From positions 1-64,000 of the forward strand of contig UQNJ01000002.1 of assembly GCA_900542295.1 (NCBI GenBank): DNA of 64,000 bases, given 5' to 3'. Shown piece after piece: positions 25,832 through 35,120 of this stretch. The DNA is from an uncultured Eubacteriales bacterium (GTDB lineage: Bacteria > Bacillota > Clostridia > Peptostreptococcales > Anaerovoracaceae). The position numbers and the translations under genes were made by a program. Numbering within the stretch: the stretch's first letter is position 1; the number at the start of each line of letters is the position of its first letter. The notes below the pieces were generated by a model, which did no database searches, had not been told where the DNA came from, and worked only from the letters and a program-made list of their open reading frames with translations.

Positions 25832-26323
25832 ATGAAAGCAACAGGAATTGTAAGAAGAATAGACGACCTTGGCAGAGTAGTGGTGCCCAAGGAAATAAGA
25901 AGAATTTTAAGAATAAGAGAAGGAGACCCTCTGGAAATTTATACAGGTAATACAGGGGAAGTAATATTAAAAAAATACTCTCCTATAAATGAACTCGGTC
26001 AATTTGCAGGAGAATATGCTAAAACCGCAGCTAAAATCTTAGGGGGCACCATAATCATTTCAGATACAGATCAGATAATAGCAGTCTCAGGCACAGGCCG
26101 CAAAGAATATTCCGATAAAAAGATAGATCGAGATCTGGATGAAATAATTCAAAGCAAAAACCGATACTTAAACGATTCAAAAATAGTAGTACCTATCATT
26201 TCTCAGGGGGATCCCATCGGTTCTATTACGATTTTAGCAAAGGAAAACAAAACGCTTGGTGATGCAGAACTTAAAGTTGCAGAAGTCGGTGCTTCTTTTC
26301 TCGCACAGCAAATGGAAAACTAA
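25832..26323 (+). CDS. spoVT: Stage V sporulation protein T, transcriptional regulator
   Basis: About 163 residues. The N-terminal AbrB-type swapped-hairpin DNA-binding domain has MKATGIVRRIDDLGRVVVPK and RILRIREGDPLEIYT. A C-terminal GAF-like domain follows (about 60-163). SpoVT adjusts sigma-G-dependent genes in the forespore. ATG 25832 has AAAGG upstream and matches the conserved N-terminus; the in-frame ATG ten codons earlier is not needed. It is convergent with mfd, which in Bacillus is its upstream neighbour in the same direction. Confidence 0.94.
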   Translation: MKATGIVRRIDDLGRVVVPKEIRRILRIREGDPLEIYTGNTGEVILKKYSPINELGQFAGEYAKTAAKILGGTIIISDTDQIIAVSGTGRKEYSDKKIDRDLDEIIQSKNRYLNDSKIVVPIISQGDPIGSITILAKENKTLGDAELKVAEVGASFLAQQMEN

Positions 26324-26327
26324 CAGT

Positions 26328-26357
26328 AAAATACCGTCAGCAGACGGTATTTTATTG
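26328..26357. terminator. Bidirectional terminator between spoVT and mfd
   Basis: AAAATACCGTC (26328-26338) and GACGGTATTTT (26343-26353) form an 11-bp perfect stem with a four-base loop and A/T tracts on both sides. It serves convergent genes. Confidence 0.85.
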
Positions 26358-26376
26358 TGTTTAAAATAATTTGCAA

Positions 26377-29300
26377 TTATATGTTTTCTTTCTTGCTTTT
26401 TCTGTTTTCTGCAAGAATTTCAAGAAGTTTAAGGGTTTCATTCAAATTTGCAGTTTCTTGATAGAAAGCAGTCTGCCTCCCGGCAGCCGCTGTCCTGTGT
26501 CCCTTTCGGGAAGCACCGGGTAATGCTGCTAAAGTAAGCCTCAAAAATGGCTGTTTGCCTCCATGTATAAATAATCTTTGTCCGAAATAATCCGTGGCAT
26601 TAGCAAGTGCAAATCCGCTGAGCGGATTTTTTGCATCAAAACTCAGTGTTATCTTATTGTCATTCTGCTTTACTTCCGTAATCGACATCAACCCTGCCAA
26701 ATATCTTATGTGAGAAATCTTGATAAGATTCATAGTAGCCTTAGGTACATCCCCAAATCTGTCAGTAAGTTCGTCTATTATCTCTTCCTCATCATCTGCT
26801 GATCTTATGGAAGCTATACGCTTATACATCTGCAGTTTAAGAGATTCACTGGATACATAAGTTTCGGGAATATATGCCGCAGCCTTAAGTTCCACAAGAG
26901 TTTCTTCACTTTCCTCGTTTACAATTTCCCCTTCTAATGCTCTTACCGCATCATCTACCATCTTACAGTAAAGCTCATATCCGACATTTACCATATGGCC
27001 TGACTGCTCTGTACCAAGCATATTGCCGGCTCCCCTTATTTCAAGGTCTCGCATGGCCACCTTAAAGCCTGCGCCAAACTCAGTAAACTCTCTTATGGCC
27101 TTCAGGCGCTTTTCTGCCGCCTCACCCAGCACTTTATCCTTTTGATACATCAGATAAGCATATGCCTGTCTATTGGCTCTTCCTACTCTTCCCCTCAGTT
27201 GATAAAGCTGAGACAAACCATATCTGTCCGAATCCATTATTATCATAGTATTGGCATTGGGAATATCTATACCTGATTCTATTATAGTAGTTGCTATCAG
27301 AACATTGTTTTCACCGCTTACAAAGCTCATCATGGTGTCTTCTAAAATTTTCTCACTCATCTGCCCATGTCCAACCGCTATGCGTGCGTCAGGTACAAGC
27401 TGCTGAATCTTATCCGCTATCTGATGTATTCCCCTGACTCTATTGTATACAACATATACCTGACCGCCCCGACCAAGTTCTCTTTCTATTATATCTCTGA
27501 TAAGACTGTCATCCTGCTCCATAACATAAGTCTGAACAGGATATCTTTCTTCCGGAGGTTCTTCTATAAGGCTCATATCCTTTATCCCTGTCAAAGACAT
27601 ATTAAGTGTACGAGGTATAGGCGTCGCCGAAAGTGTCAGAACATCAACATTATGCCTCAGCTGCTTAAGTTTTTCTTTGTGCTCCACTCCAAATCGCTGT
27701 TCCTCATCTATTACCAAAAGCCCTAGATCTTTAAATTTAATGTTTTTTGAAAGAAGCTTATGAGTTCCTACAACAAGATCAATTTTACCTTCTGATAATT
27801 CCTCTGTAATTTTTTTCTGCTGATCGGCACTCCTGAATCGTGAAAGCATTTCAACCTTAAAAGGAAAATTATCGAAACGCTCTTTAAGTGTAAAGTAATG
27901 CTGATTTGCGAGAATTGTCGTAGGCACAAGAACTGCCGCCTGTTTTCCCTCAGAAACACATTTAAACAATGCTCTTGCTGCAACCTCTGTCTTTCCGAAG
28001 CCCACATCTCCGCACAAAAGTCTGTCCATCGGAAAAGGCTTTTCCATATCACTCTTTATCTCTTCCGCTGATCTTAACTGATCCTCCGTCTCCTGATACG
28101 GAAAACTATCTTCAAATTCCTTTTGCCATACGGTATCCTTACCGAAAGCATATCCTTTTTCCATCTTACGATGAGCATAAAGATCTATCAGATCCTTTGC
28201 AAAAACAGCGATTGCCGCCTTTGCCCTTGCTTTGGTTGCTTTCCATTCTCCTCCTGAGAGCTTGTTGATGCGAGGCATTGCACTGTCTGCACCTATATAT
28301 TTTTGCACTATATCCATCTGTTCCACCGGCACATACAATATATCATTGCCTGCGTATTTGATTTTGATATAGTCCTTTTTTTCTCCCTGAACTTTCAGCT
28401 GTTCAATTCCTATAAACTTTCCTATACCATGATTTTCATGAACTACATAATCTCCGTTATTTAAGTCGGTAAAAGAATCTATTTTTTTGCCTTTGTCCTT
28501 AAATTTCCTACGGTTTCTGCCTTTTTTGCTGTATTTGAAAATATCATTTTCGCTTATCCAGCATAGCTTATGTTCAGGAAAATCTATGCCGTTAGTCAAT
28601 GTCCCCCGTTCAAACAGAATCTTCTCTTCAAGACCCGTTCTTGATGTGAATTCCTTTAAATTCTCAAGTCTGTCATCGGAATTTGACACTATGGTTATCT
28701 TGTAGCCCTTTCTGTCATAAGCCTTGAGTTCCGATTCCAGAAGATTCATGTTGCCTCCGAAATTTATTACCTGACGGCTCAACACATTATATATCTTGTC
28801 AAAGGTTTCTATGCCTCTTATCCTTTTGGGAAACGGTGTAAATATCACCGTCTGCTTCATGGCTAAGACTTCCTTAAGATCATAAATTCCTCCTATGAGT
28901 TTTGCATCTTTAGGTACTGCCTCACCTCTCTCAAGAAGAACTTCAAAATCATTTTTCAGCTCCTGTTCACGCATATCCAGAATTTCAAATATTCTTTCCG
29001 GATCATCTATCATTACGCTTTGGGACTGCATATAGTCCCATATATACTCCGTTTTTTCATAAAAATAATGAATGTAATTTTCAAGGAGCTGCATGTTTGA
29101 AACATTATCTATATATTCGCATATCTGCGCCGCTGTTTCTCTAAGCTTTTCTGAAGCCTCAGGAGCAGTTTCCCTGAGTTTTTCCGCTTGCTTGCCATAC
29201 TCTTTCTTTATCAATCCGGCGGCTCTTTTAAAAGTTTTTTCGTTAGCTGCGATCTGCTGTGCAGGATAAATTTCTATATATTTTAAATTTTCTATAGACC

Positions 29301-29856
29301 GCTGAGAATCTATATTGAAACTTCTCAGTGAATCAACTTCATTTCCGAAAAGCTCGACTCTGTACGGATGATCACTGTCAGGTGTAAATATGTCTATTAT
29401 GCCGCCTCTTATACTGAATTGTCCGTGACCTTCCACCATATGGGCATACTCATATCCCATGGCCGTCAGATGCTCCTTAAGCTCTGAAGGCTCAATTTCA
29501 AGTCCCATGGAAAGTTTTATTACATTCTCTTCAAATATGTCATGAGGACTTATTTTTTTTACGGCAGCAGAAACAGGCGCTATCACTATAACCGGTTTAC
29601 CGGTTCTAAGTGCTTTAAGCGCCTTCATTCTTTCAATCAGTCTATCCTGATTTTTTGCATTATATTTCAAAAATACCTGTTCTTCCTCAGGCAGCACAAA
29701 AATCTCTTTATCTTTTGAAAAGAAAGACAAATCTGCAGCAAGCCGCTGTGCTCTTACAAACGTAGGAACTATAATCAGCGTCTGCCGGTCTTCACTTGCT
29801 CTATATGCTGCTACAGGAGCTATTCGGGAATCCGATACACCCGTAATATTAATCAT
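26377..29856 (-). CDS. mfd: Transcription-repair coupling factor Mfd
   Basis: A DNA translocase that removes RNA polymerase stalled at lesions and recruits UvrA. The length, 1159 residues, is normal. In order it has the UvrB-like N-terminal module (GHGQFSIRGGIIDIFTPD), the RNA polymerase interaction domain (GDYVVHENHGIGKFIGIEQL), the RecG-like helicase with Walker A GDVGFGKTEVAARA and DEEQRFG, SATPIPRTL, and the C-terminal region. Near the C-terminus there is an alanine/arginine-rich stretch (AALPGASRKGHRTAAAGR) that looks like a lineage insertion. It overlaps pth by eight bases. Confidence 0.95.
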   Translation of the reverse strand: MINITGVSDSRIAPVAAYRASEDRQTLIIVPTFVRAQRLAADLSFFSKDKEIFVLPEEEQVFLKYNAKNQDRLIERMKALKALRTGKPVIVIAPVSAAVKKISPHDIFEENVIKLSMGLEIEPSELKEHLTAMGYEYAHMVEGHGQFSIRGGIIDIFTPDSDHPYRVELFGNEVDSLRSFNIDSQRSIENLKYIEIYPAQQIAANEKTFKRAAGLIKKEYGKQAEKLRETAPEASEKLRETAAQICEYIDNVSNMQLLENYIHYFYEKTEYIWDYMQSQSVMIDDPERIFEILDMREQELKNDFEVLLERGEAVPKDAKLIGGIYDLKEVLAMKQTVIFTPFPKRIRGIETFDKIYNVLSRQVINFGGNMNLLESELKAYDRKGYKITIVSNSDDRLENLKEFTSRTGLEEKILFERGTLTNGIDFPEHKLCWISENDIFKYSKKGRNRRKFKDKGKKIDSFTDLNNGDYVVHENHGIGKFIGIEQLKVQGEKKDYIKIKYAGNDILYVPVEQMDIVQKYIGADSAMPRINKLSGGEWKATKARAKAAIAVFAKDLIDLYAHRKMEKGYAFGKDTVWQKEFEDSFPYQETEDQLRSAEEIKSDMEKPFPMDRLLCGDVGFGKTEVAARALFKCVSEGKQAAVLVPTTILANQHYFTLKERFDNFPFKVEMLSRFRSADQQKKITEELSEGKIDLVVGTHKLLSKNIKFKDLGLLVIDEEQRFGVEHKEKLKQLRHNVDVLTLSATPIPRTLNMSLTGIKDMSLIEEPPEERYPVQTYVMEQDDSLIRDIIERELGRGGQVYVVYNRVRGIHQIADKIQQLVPDARIAVGHGQMSEKILEDTMMSFVSGENNVLIATTIIESGIDIPNANTMIIMDSDRYGLSQLYQLRGRVGRANRQAYAYLMYQKDKVLGEAAEKRLKAIREFTEFGAGFKVAMRDLEIRGAGNMLGTEQSGHMVNVGYELYCKMVDDAVRALEGEIVNEESEETLVELKAAAYIPETYVSSESLKLQMYKRIASIRSADDEEEIIDELTDRFGDVPKATMNLIKISHIRYLAGLMSITEVKQNDNKITLSFDAKNPLSGFALANATDYFGQRLFIHGGKQPFLRLTLAALPGASRKGHRTAAAGRQTAFYQETANLNETLKLLEILAENRKSKKENI

Positions 29857-30451
29857 CTTTAACTTCCTCTGCCTGTTTCCTCACTTTTGGCGGTCTTATA
29901 TTATATTCATTCATTGCCTTTTCTATACCTTTTTCAATGATGCAGGCTGCACTGCCTGCTGCTTTTTCGACTGCCGCTTTCAGTACTTCTCCGTCACTTT
30001 TGGAAACAGCGCCTGTCACATAGTTTATCATATCTTCTTTTTTCCCGGAACCTATTCCAACTCTGATTCTTGGAAAATCTTCAGTCTGTATATGATACAG
30101 TATATTTCTCATTCCGTTGTGGGTCCCTGCACTGCCCTTCTTTCTAAGGCGCACATTACCCATTGGAATATCTATATCATCATATATAACAATGAGCTTT
30201 TGCGGCTCAATCTTGTAATATTCCATCGCCATTCTGAGTGATTCTCCGCTTAGGTTCATATAAGTCTGAGGTTTTACAAGCAAAACTTTCTCACCTGCTA
30301 TTCTTCCCTCTCCCGTTAAAGCTTTGAATTTCAGCTTATTGACCTTTATATCATACTTCTCCGCCAAAATGTCTATTGCCATAAATCCCATATTGTGACG
30401 TGTATTTTCGTATTTTTTACCGGGATTTCCAAGCCCTGCTATTATATACAT
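29849..30451 (-). CDS. pth: Peptidyl-tRNA hydrolase
   Basis: Frees tRNA from peptidyl-tRNA dropped off the ribosome. About 200 residues with the Pth signature: IAGLGNPGKKYENTRHNMGF with the catalytic His, KPQTYMNLSGES, and YDDIDIPMGNVRLRKKGSAG with the conserved Asp and GTHNGM following. AGGAAAGGAAA precedes ATG 30451. A longer reading to 30505 has no ribosome site. In Bacillus the orthologue (spoVC) lies between prs and mfd, as it does here. Confidence 0.95.
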   Translation of the reverse strand: MYIIAGLGNPGKKYENTRHNMGFMAIDILAEKYDIKVNKLKFKALTGEGRIAGEKVLLVKPQTYMNLSGESLRMAMEYYKIEPQKLIVIYDDIDIPMGNVRLRKKGSAGTHNGMRNILYHIQTEDFPRIRVGIGSGKKEDMINYVTGAVSKSDGEVLKAAVEKAAGSAACIIEKGIEKAMNEYNIRPPKVRKQAEEVKDD

Positions 30452-30511
30452 TAAATTTCCTTTCCTCGTATCAGAATTAGAATTGAAAAATTTATACCGC
30501 TGCAACTAAAT

Positions 30512-30554
30512 AAATGCCCGCCGGTCATAAATCATAACTGCCCTGCGAGCATTT
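30512..30554 (-). terminator. Probable terminator after prs
   Basis: On the minus strand AAATGCTCGC pairs with GCGGGCATTT (ten pairs, one G-U) across a 23-base loop and is followed by ATTTAG. It lies between the prs stop and pth. The T-tract is weak, so partial read-through into pth and mfd is likely. Confidence 0.55.
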
Positions 30555-30635
30555 AAGCCCATCAAATCTTTAAATAATGTCTGAAACTCCGATTCCGTAA
30601 AAGGCAATCTCATCACAGAACCGAATTATGGATTA

Positions 30636-31586
30636 TCAGTCAAACAGTACACTTATGGAACCGTTCGTAAATACTCTTGTCATAGCTTCCGCAAAGAGAG
30701 GCGCCGCCGAGAGGAATGTCATCTTATCAAGCTTTTTTTCTTCTGCTAACGGAACAGTATTTAAAAGAACAAGTTCTTCTATTGCAGAATCTCTTATCCT
30801 GTCTACAGCAGGACCTGACAGCACAGGATGAGTTGCCGCTGCTCTAACCGACTTTGCCCCTAACTTCTTAATAGCATTTGCCGCATTGGTAATAGTTCCT
30901 GCTGTATCTATCATATCATCTATTATGATACAATTTTTATTTTCAATATTACCTATTATATTCATTATTTCGCTCTTGTTAGGTTCAGGTCTTCTTTTGT
31001 CTATTATGGCTATAGGACAATTGAGATACTGAGCAAGATTTCTGGCTCTCGTTACGCTTCCGTGATCGGGTGAAACAACAACCAGGTCTTCCATATGACT
31101 TTCCTTGAAATATTTAGCAAGAATAGGCATTCCCAAAAGGTGATCCACCGGAATATCAAAATATCCCTGAATCTGGTTTGCATGTAAATCCATAGTAAGA
31201 ACTCTGTCAGCTCCTGCTGCCATAATCAAATCGGCTACAAGCTTGGCTGTAATAGGATCTCTGGCTTTTGCCTTTCTGTCCTGACGTGCATATCCGTAAT
31301 ACGGAATTATAGCATTTATTCTTCCTGCCGAAGCTCTTTTCATTGCATCTATCATGATTAAGAGTTCCATCAGATTGTCGTTTACCGGACTGCAAGTAGA
31401 CTGTATTATGTAAACATCAAGTCCTCTTACAGTTTCCCAGATGTTGACTGAAATTTCGCCGTCGCTGAATTTTGTAACTGTAGCTCTGCCCAGAGGCTTG
31501 CCCATAATTCCGGCAATTTCCTCTGCAAATGCAGGATTTGAATTACCTGTAAAGATTTTGTAGTCAGCAAATACTCCGCTTCTCAC
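30636..31586 (-). CDS. prs: Ribose-phosphate pyrophosphokinase (PRPP synthase)
   Basis: Makes PRPP from ribose 5-phosphate and ATP for purines, pyrimidines, His and Trp. The 316 residues include VYIIQSTCSPVNDNLMELL, RQDRKAKARDPITAKLVADL, VVSPDHGSVTRARN and the PRPP-binding CIIIDDMIDTAGTI. In many clostridia and bacilli prs follows glmU, as here (40 bases downstream). Confidence 0.96.
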   Translation of the reverse strand: MRSGVFADYKIFTGNSNPAFAEEIAGIMGKPLGRATVTKFSDGEISVNIWETVRGLDVYIIQSTCSPVNDNLMELLIMIDAMKRASAGRINAIIPYYGYARQDRKAKARDPITAKLVADLIMAAGADRVLTMDLHANQIQGYFDIPVDHLLGMPILAKYFKESHMEDLVVVSPDHGSVTRARNLAQYLNCPIAIIDKRRPEPNKSEIMNIIGNIENKNCIIIDDMIDTAGTITNAANAIKKLGAKSVRAAATHPVLSGPAVDRIRDSAIEELVLLNTVPLAEEKKLDKMTFLSAAPLFAEAMTRVFTNGSISVLFD

Positions 31587-31626
31587 TTTTTTTACCTCGC
31601 CTTCCTGTTTTCATAAGTACATTTGA

Positions 31627-32325
31627 TTATTTTTTTCTCTTTAAAATACCCTTTGAAGAAACCCAGCCGGGCTTTTCCGCTCCTTTTGTTCTGGCAATAT
31701 ACAATGAATCTCCGTTCACATCCTCAGTCACCGTACTTCCTGCCGCTATATATGCGCCTTCTCCCACCCTTACAGGTGAAACAAGGTTGCTGTTACATCC
31801 GATGAATGCATTGTCCTCAACAACAGAACGATATTTTTGTGTTCCGTCATAATTTACAAAAACTACTCCGCATCCTAAGTTGACATGAGCTCCAACATCC
31901 GAATCTCCGATATATGTCAGATGGGAGGCTTTGGTCCCGTCTCCTAAAGTTGAATTCTTAATTTCTACGAAATCTCCGACTTTGCAGTTCTTTCCGACAT
32001 GACTGCCCGGTCTCATATATGCAAATGGACCTACCTGAGTGCCGCTTCCTATGGAGCTTTCTGTAATTACGGAGCTTTGTATCTGTACATTATCTTCAAT
32101 CGCAGAATCTCTTATTACGGAATTCTGGCCTATAATGCAGTTTTTGCCTATAACCGTATTACCCGAAACTGTCACTAAAGGACCTATTAAAGTTCCCTCG
32201 CCTATTTCAACACCTTCATCTATATAGGCTGTAAATTCGTCTGTGAACATTACTCCGTTTTTTTTATGGCTTTCTATTATTTTAAGTCTTTCGTTCCGCT
32301 TCTTTTCGATGTCATCCAAAAACAT
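31627..32325 (-). CDS. glmU: Stand-alone GlmU-type acetyltransferase domain (left-handed beta helix)
   Basis: The 232 residues correspond to the C-terminal half of GlmU, which makes GlcNAc-1-phosphate from GlcN-1-phosphate. The hexapeptide repeats and active-site region are present: RPGSHVGKNCKVGDFVEIKN, ASHLTYIGDSDVGAHVNLG with the catalytic His, and NYDGTQKY. The C-terminal GWVSSKGI is also in GlmU. The N-terminal uridylyltransferase domain (usually about 230 residues with GxGTRMxS) is missing. The first 30 residues (KKRNERLKIIESHKKNGVMF) look like the usual linker. Neighbours (murC, prs) are those of full glmU. A separate uridylyltransferase is expected elsewhere. Confidence 0.88.
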   Translation of the reverse strand: MFLDDIEKKRNERLKIIESHKKNGVMFTDEFTAYIDEGVEIGEGTLIGPLVTVSGNTVIGKNCIIGQNSVIRDSAIEDNVQIQSSVITESSIGSGTQVGPFAYMRPGSHVGKNCKVGDFVEIKNSTLGDGTKASHLTYIGDSDVGAHVNLGCGVVFVNYDGTQKYRSVVEDNAFIGCNSNLVSPVRVGEGAYIAAGSTVTEDVNGDSLYIARTKGAEKPGWVSSKGILKRKK

Positions 32326-32347
32326 GCTTTCCTCCTCTCAAAGACTG

Positions 32348-33724
32348 CTATTTGTCTAAAATCATCTCTCCCACTTTATATATATCGCCGGCTCCCATGG
32401 TCAGAACCATATCACCCTTGGCGGCTTCTCTTTCGACATGTTCTGCAATTTTCTCAAATTCCGATATGAAAGTGACTTTCTTATCCGGATGAACTTCTTT
32501 TATCTTGTCTGCAAGCTGTGAGGAAGATATTTTATAAATATTTTTTTCTCTTGCGGCATATATCTCCGCAAGAATCAGCTCATCTGCCTTTTCAAAGGCA
32601 TCTGCAAATTCGTCAAACAAAGCAAGTGTTCTTGTGTAGGTATGGGGCTGGAATATACACCAAAGCTTGTTATGAGGAACATTCTGACAAGCAGAAAGAG
32701 TTGCTTTAATCTCCGTAGGATGGTGAGCATAATCATCAACTATCTTGACTCCTGCCGAGGTTGTTCCCACAATATCAAATCTTCTCTCGGTTCCATGATA
32801 TGATTCCAGAGTCTTCTTTATAACAGAAGTATCTACCCCCAGGCTATGACAGCACGAAAATGCCGCCAATGCATTTAAAATATTATGTTCACCCGGTACG
32901 GAAAGCTGTATTCTACAAAGAAGCTCACTGTTCTTTTTCACATCGAAAGCAGGCAGACCGTTCTCATTAAATGAAACATTTGCACCTTCGTATGTGCAGT
33001 CACCGTTAAGACCGAATGTTATGACATTTTTACGTTCTTTTATTACTCTATTTACAAAAGGATTTGCCTCATAAGCAATTATCAGCCCATTTTCCGGGAC
33101 AAGCTTTGCAAATTTATCAAATGAACTTACTATATGGTCAATGTCTTTAAAATAATCAAGGTGATCTGAATCTATGTTCAAAATTATTTCAATTTTGGGT
33201 CTCAGGCTTAAAAAGCTGTCCATATATTCACAGGCCTCGGTTACAAAATATCCGCCGCTTCCCACCTTGACATTTCCTTCTATTTCAGCCAGATTGCCTC
33301 CTACCAGTATTGTAGGCTCCGTACCTGCGTTGTTCAGAATCAAAGAAACCATAGAGGTTGTAGTAGTCTTTCCGTGAGTTCCGGAAATCGCTATGCTGTT
33401 TTCGTATTCATCCATCAATACTCCAAGCATCTCTGCTCTTGTTATTGCCGGAATTCCTCTTTCACCTGCTCTCTTGAGTTCGGGATTGTCTCTTCCTACT
33501 GCTGCCGAATACACAACTAAATCAGCATCTGCTACATTTTCTTCTCTATGGCCTATAAAAATCCTTGCTCCGTTTTTTGCAAGCTTTGCCGTCATGTCAG
33601 ATTCCTTCATGTCTGAACCTGTTACTTTAAAGCCTCTTGCTAAAAGAATTTCCGCAATGGCAGAAAGTCCTATGCCTCCTATGCCAATGCAATGTATGTT
33701 TTTATAGTGTGATAAATCAATCAT
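32348..33724 (-). CDS. murC: UDP-N-acetylmuramate--L-alanine ligase
   Basis: Adds the first residue of the peptidoglycan stem peptide. The 458 residues show the Mur ligase order: N-terminal HCIGIGGIGLSAIAEIL, the ATP loop GTHGKTTTTSMVS, NIDSDHLDYF, and the C-terminal DDYAHHPTEIKATL. It is the first gene of a murC-glmU-prs unit. An extended -10 (TGCTATAAT) lies in 33750-33775 on the minus strand. Confidence 0.96.
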   Translation of the reverse strand: MIDLSHYKNIHCIGIGGIGLSAIAEILLARGFKVTGSDMKESDMTAKLAKNGARIFIGHREENVADADLVVYSAAVGRDNPELKRAGERGIPAITRAEMLGVLMDEYENSIAISGTHGKTTTTSMVSLILNNAGTEPTILVGGNLAEIEGNVKVGSGGYFVTEACEYMDSFLSLRPKIEIILNIDSDHLDYFKDIDHIVSSFDKFAKLVPENGLIIAYEANPFVNRVIKERKNVITFGLNGDCTYEGANVSFNENGLPAFDVKKNSELLCRIQLSVPGEHNILNALAAFSCCHSLGVDTSVIKKTLESYHGTERRFDIVGTTSAGVKIVDDYAHHPTEIKATLSACQNVPHNKLWCIFQPHTYTRTLALFDEFADAFEKADELILAEIYAAREKNIYKISSSQLADKIKEVHPDKKVTFISEFEKIAEHVEREAAKGDMVLTMGAGDIYKVGEMILDK

Positions 33725-33800
33725 ACTTTAATTGCCTCCAGTTTAATACCATAATGGTCTAAGATATTATAGCACATTCCATCCTAAAATGCTTATATAT

Positions 33801-33829
33801 TTGACAAAAAAATCAAAAAGAAATAATAT
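33801..33829 (+). promoter_or_regulatory. Promoter of purR
   Basis: Perfect -35 TTGACA (33801-33806), a 17-base spacer and -10 TAATAT (33824-33829). It lies back to back with the murC start. Confidence 0.8.
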
Positions 33830-33862
33830 AACAGTAAAGACATCTTATCGGGAGGATAAATA

Positions 33863-34672
33863 ATGAAGCGTACAGAAAGAGTCGGAGCCATGATACAGAT
33901 ATTGACCGGAAACCCCAACAAGCCTTACAGCCTGCAATATTTCTGTGACTTGTTCAATGCGGCAAAATCCAGCATAAGTGAGGATATAAAGGCCGCCAAT
34001 GCAGCTCTTGCCTTTACAGAACAAGGTCTGCTTGAAACCGGCATGGGTGCCAAGGGCGGTGTAAAATTCGTACCGTCAATATCAGATGATGCACTTAAAA
34101 TTCTTCAAAAAGAATTCTGTGAGAAACTTTCCGACCCTTCAAGAATGCTTGGCGGAAACTTTTTATACACTTCAGATATATTTTTTGATCCCGAGTTTAT
34201 CACTAAAATCGCCTCAGTTTTTGCAAGAAAATTCAAAGAATGTAAGGCCGATTATGTTGCTACGGTAGAAACAAAAGGAATCCCCCTCGCCTCTAAGGTT
34301 GCATATCTTCTGAACCTTCCTCTTGTAATAATACGAAGAGAAGCAAAAATATCAGAAGGCTCTACAGTAAGTATTAACTATTTTTCAGGTTCTTATGACA
34401 GAATACAGAGAATGTCCATGTCAAAAAGAGCAATAGAACCCAAATCAAAGGTACTCATAATAGATGACTTTATGAGGGGCGGCGGAAGTATCTCCGGCAT
34501 TTCGGAAATAGTTGGTGAGTTTAACAGCAGCGTTGTTGGAGTAGGTGTTGCAATATCAGGAATTGAACCGAAAAAGAAAAAAATAGACAACTATACTTCA
34601 ATAGTTTTTCTTGGCGAAATAGATGAAGAAACACATACTATAAATGTATTGCCAAATAACGACATATTTTGA
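33863..34672 (+). CDS. purR: Pur operon repressor PurR (Bacillus type)
   Basis: A transcription factor that senses PRPP and controls purine genes. The 269 residues have an N-terminal winged helix (RTERVGAMIQILTGNPNKPY, FCDLFNAAKSSISEDI) joined to a phosphoribosyltransferase-like domain with the PRPP loop KVLIIDDFMRGGGS. This architecture is unrelated to E. coli PurR. GGGAGG precedes the ATG. It is followed by spoVG, as in Bacillus, but the yabJ gene that lies between them there is absent. Confidence 0.95.
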   Translation: MKRTERVGAMIQILTGNPNKPYSLQYFCDLFNAAKSSISEDIKAANAALAFTEQGLLETGMGAKGGVKFVPSISDDALKILQKEFCEKLSDPSRMLGGNFLYTSDIFFDPEFITKIASVFARKFKECKADYVATVETKGIPLASKVAYLLNLPLVIIRREAKISEGSTVSINYFSGSYDRIQRMSMSKRAIEPKSKVLIIDDFMRGGGSISGISEIVGEFNSSVVGVGVAISGIEPKKKKIDNYTSIVFLGEIDEETHTINVLPNNDIF

Positions 34673-34680
34673 AATTCTTA

Positions 34681-34709
34681 TTGCAATATATAATTATTTG
34701 GAGTATACT
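34681..34709 (+). promoter_or_regulatory. Promoter of spoVG
   Basis: TTGCAA (34681-34686), a 17-base spacer and TATACT (34704-34709), in the gap between purR and spoVG. It fits sigma-A rather than the sigma-H promoter known for Bacillus spoVG. Confidence 0.6.
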
Positions 34710-34760
34710 ATATGTGTTATAAAAGTGTACTCGGTGTACAATGTAAGGATGGTGGAACAA

Positions 34761-35024
34761 ATGAATATTACCGATGTGAGAATCAGAAAAATTTCCGGTG
34801 ACGGGAAGATGCGGGCGGTAGCTTCTATTACCCTTGATGACGAATTTGTAGTTCATGATATCAAAATCATCGACGGACAAAACGGTTTATTCATTGCAAT
34901 GCCCAGCAAAAAAATGAGCGACGGAGATTTTAGAGATGTAGCACATCCTATCCGTTCCGAAGTTAGGGCTCAGATAAGAGATACTCTGTTTGAGGCGTAT
35001 AAAAATATGATTTCTGAAGAATAA
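34761..35024 (+). CDS. spoVG: SpoVG RNA/DNA-binding regulator
   Basis: An 87-residue protein that begins MNITDVRIRKISGDGKMRAV, the conserved SpoVG N-terminus, and includes IDGQNGLFIAMPSKKMSDGD and DVAHPIRSEVR. In Bacillus it affects septation and sporulation; in Listeria and Staphylococcus it binds nucleic acids and affects capsule and virulence. GGTGG lies just before ATG 34761. Longer readings toward 34644 cross the promoter and are rejected. Confidence 0.95.
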   Translation: MNITDVRIRKISGDGKMRAVASITLDDEFVVHDIKIIDGQNGLFIAMPSKKMSDGDFRDVAHPIRSEVRAQIRDTLFEAYKNMISEE

Positions 35025-35052
35025 TAATCATTAAAACTGAGCAAGCATTGCC

Positions 35053-35092
35053 AAAACCCATCGTGATTATAAAATCACGATGGGTTTTTTGT
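35053..35092 (+). terminator. Strong terminator after spoVG
   Basis: AACCCATCGTGATT (35055-35068) and AATCACGATGGGTT (35073-35086) form a 14-bp perfect stem with loop ATAA and a T6 run. It separates spoVG from the convergent pyruvate kinase gene. Confidence 0.92.
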
Positions 35093-35120
35093 TGTCGGTT
35101 AAATATTATGCTTTTCTTTA

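Noticed and set aside
34644..34760. Longer spoVG reading
   Set aside because: It would start before the promoter at 34681-34709; family members begin MNITDVRIR.
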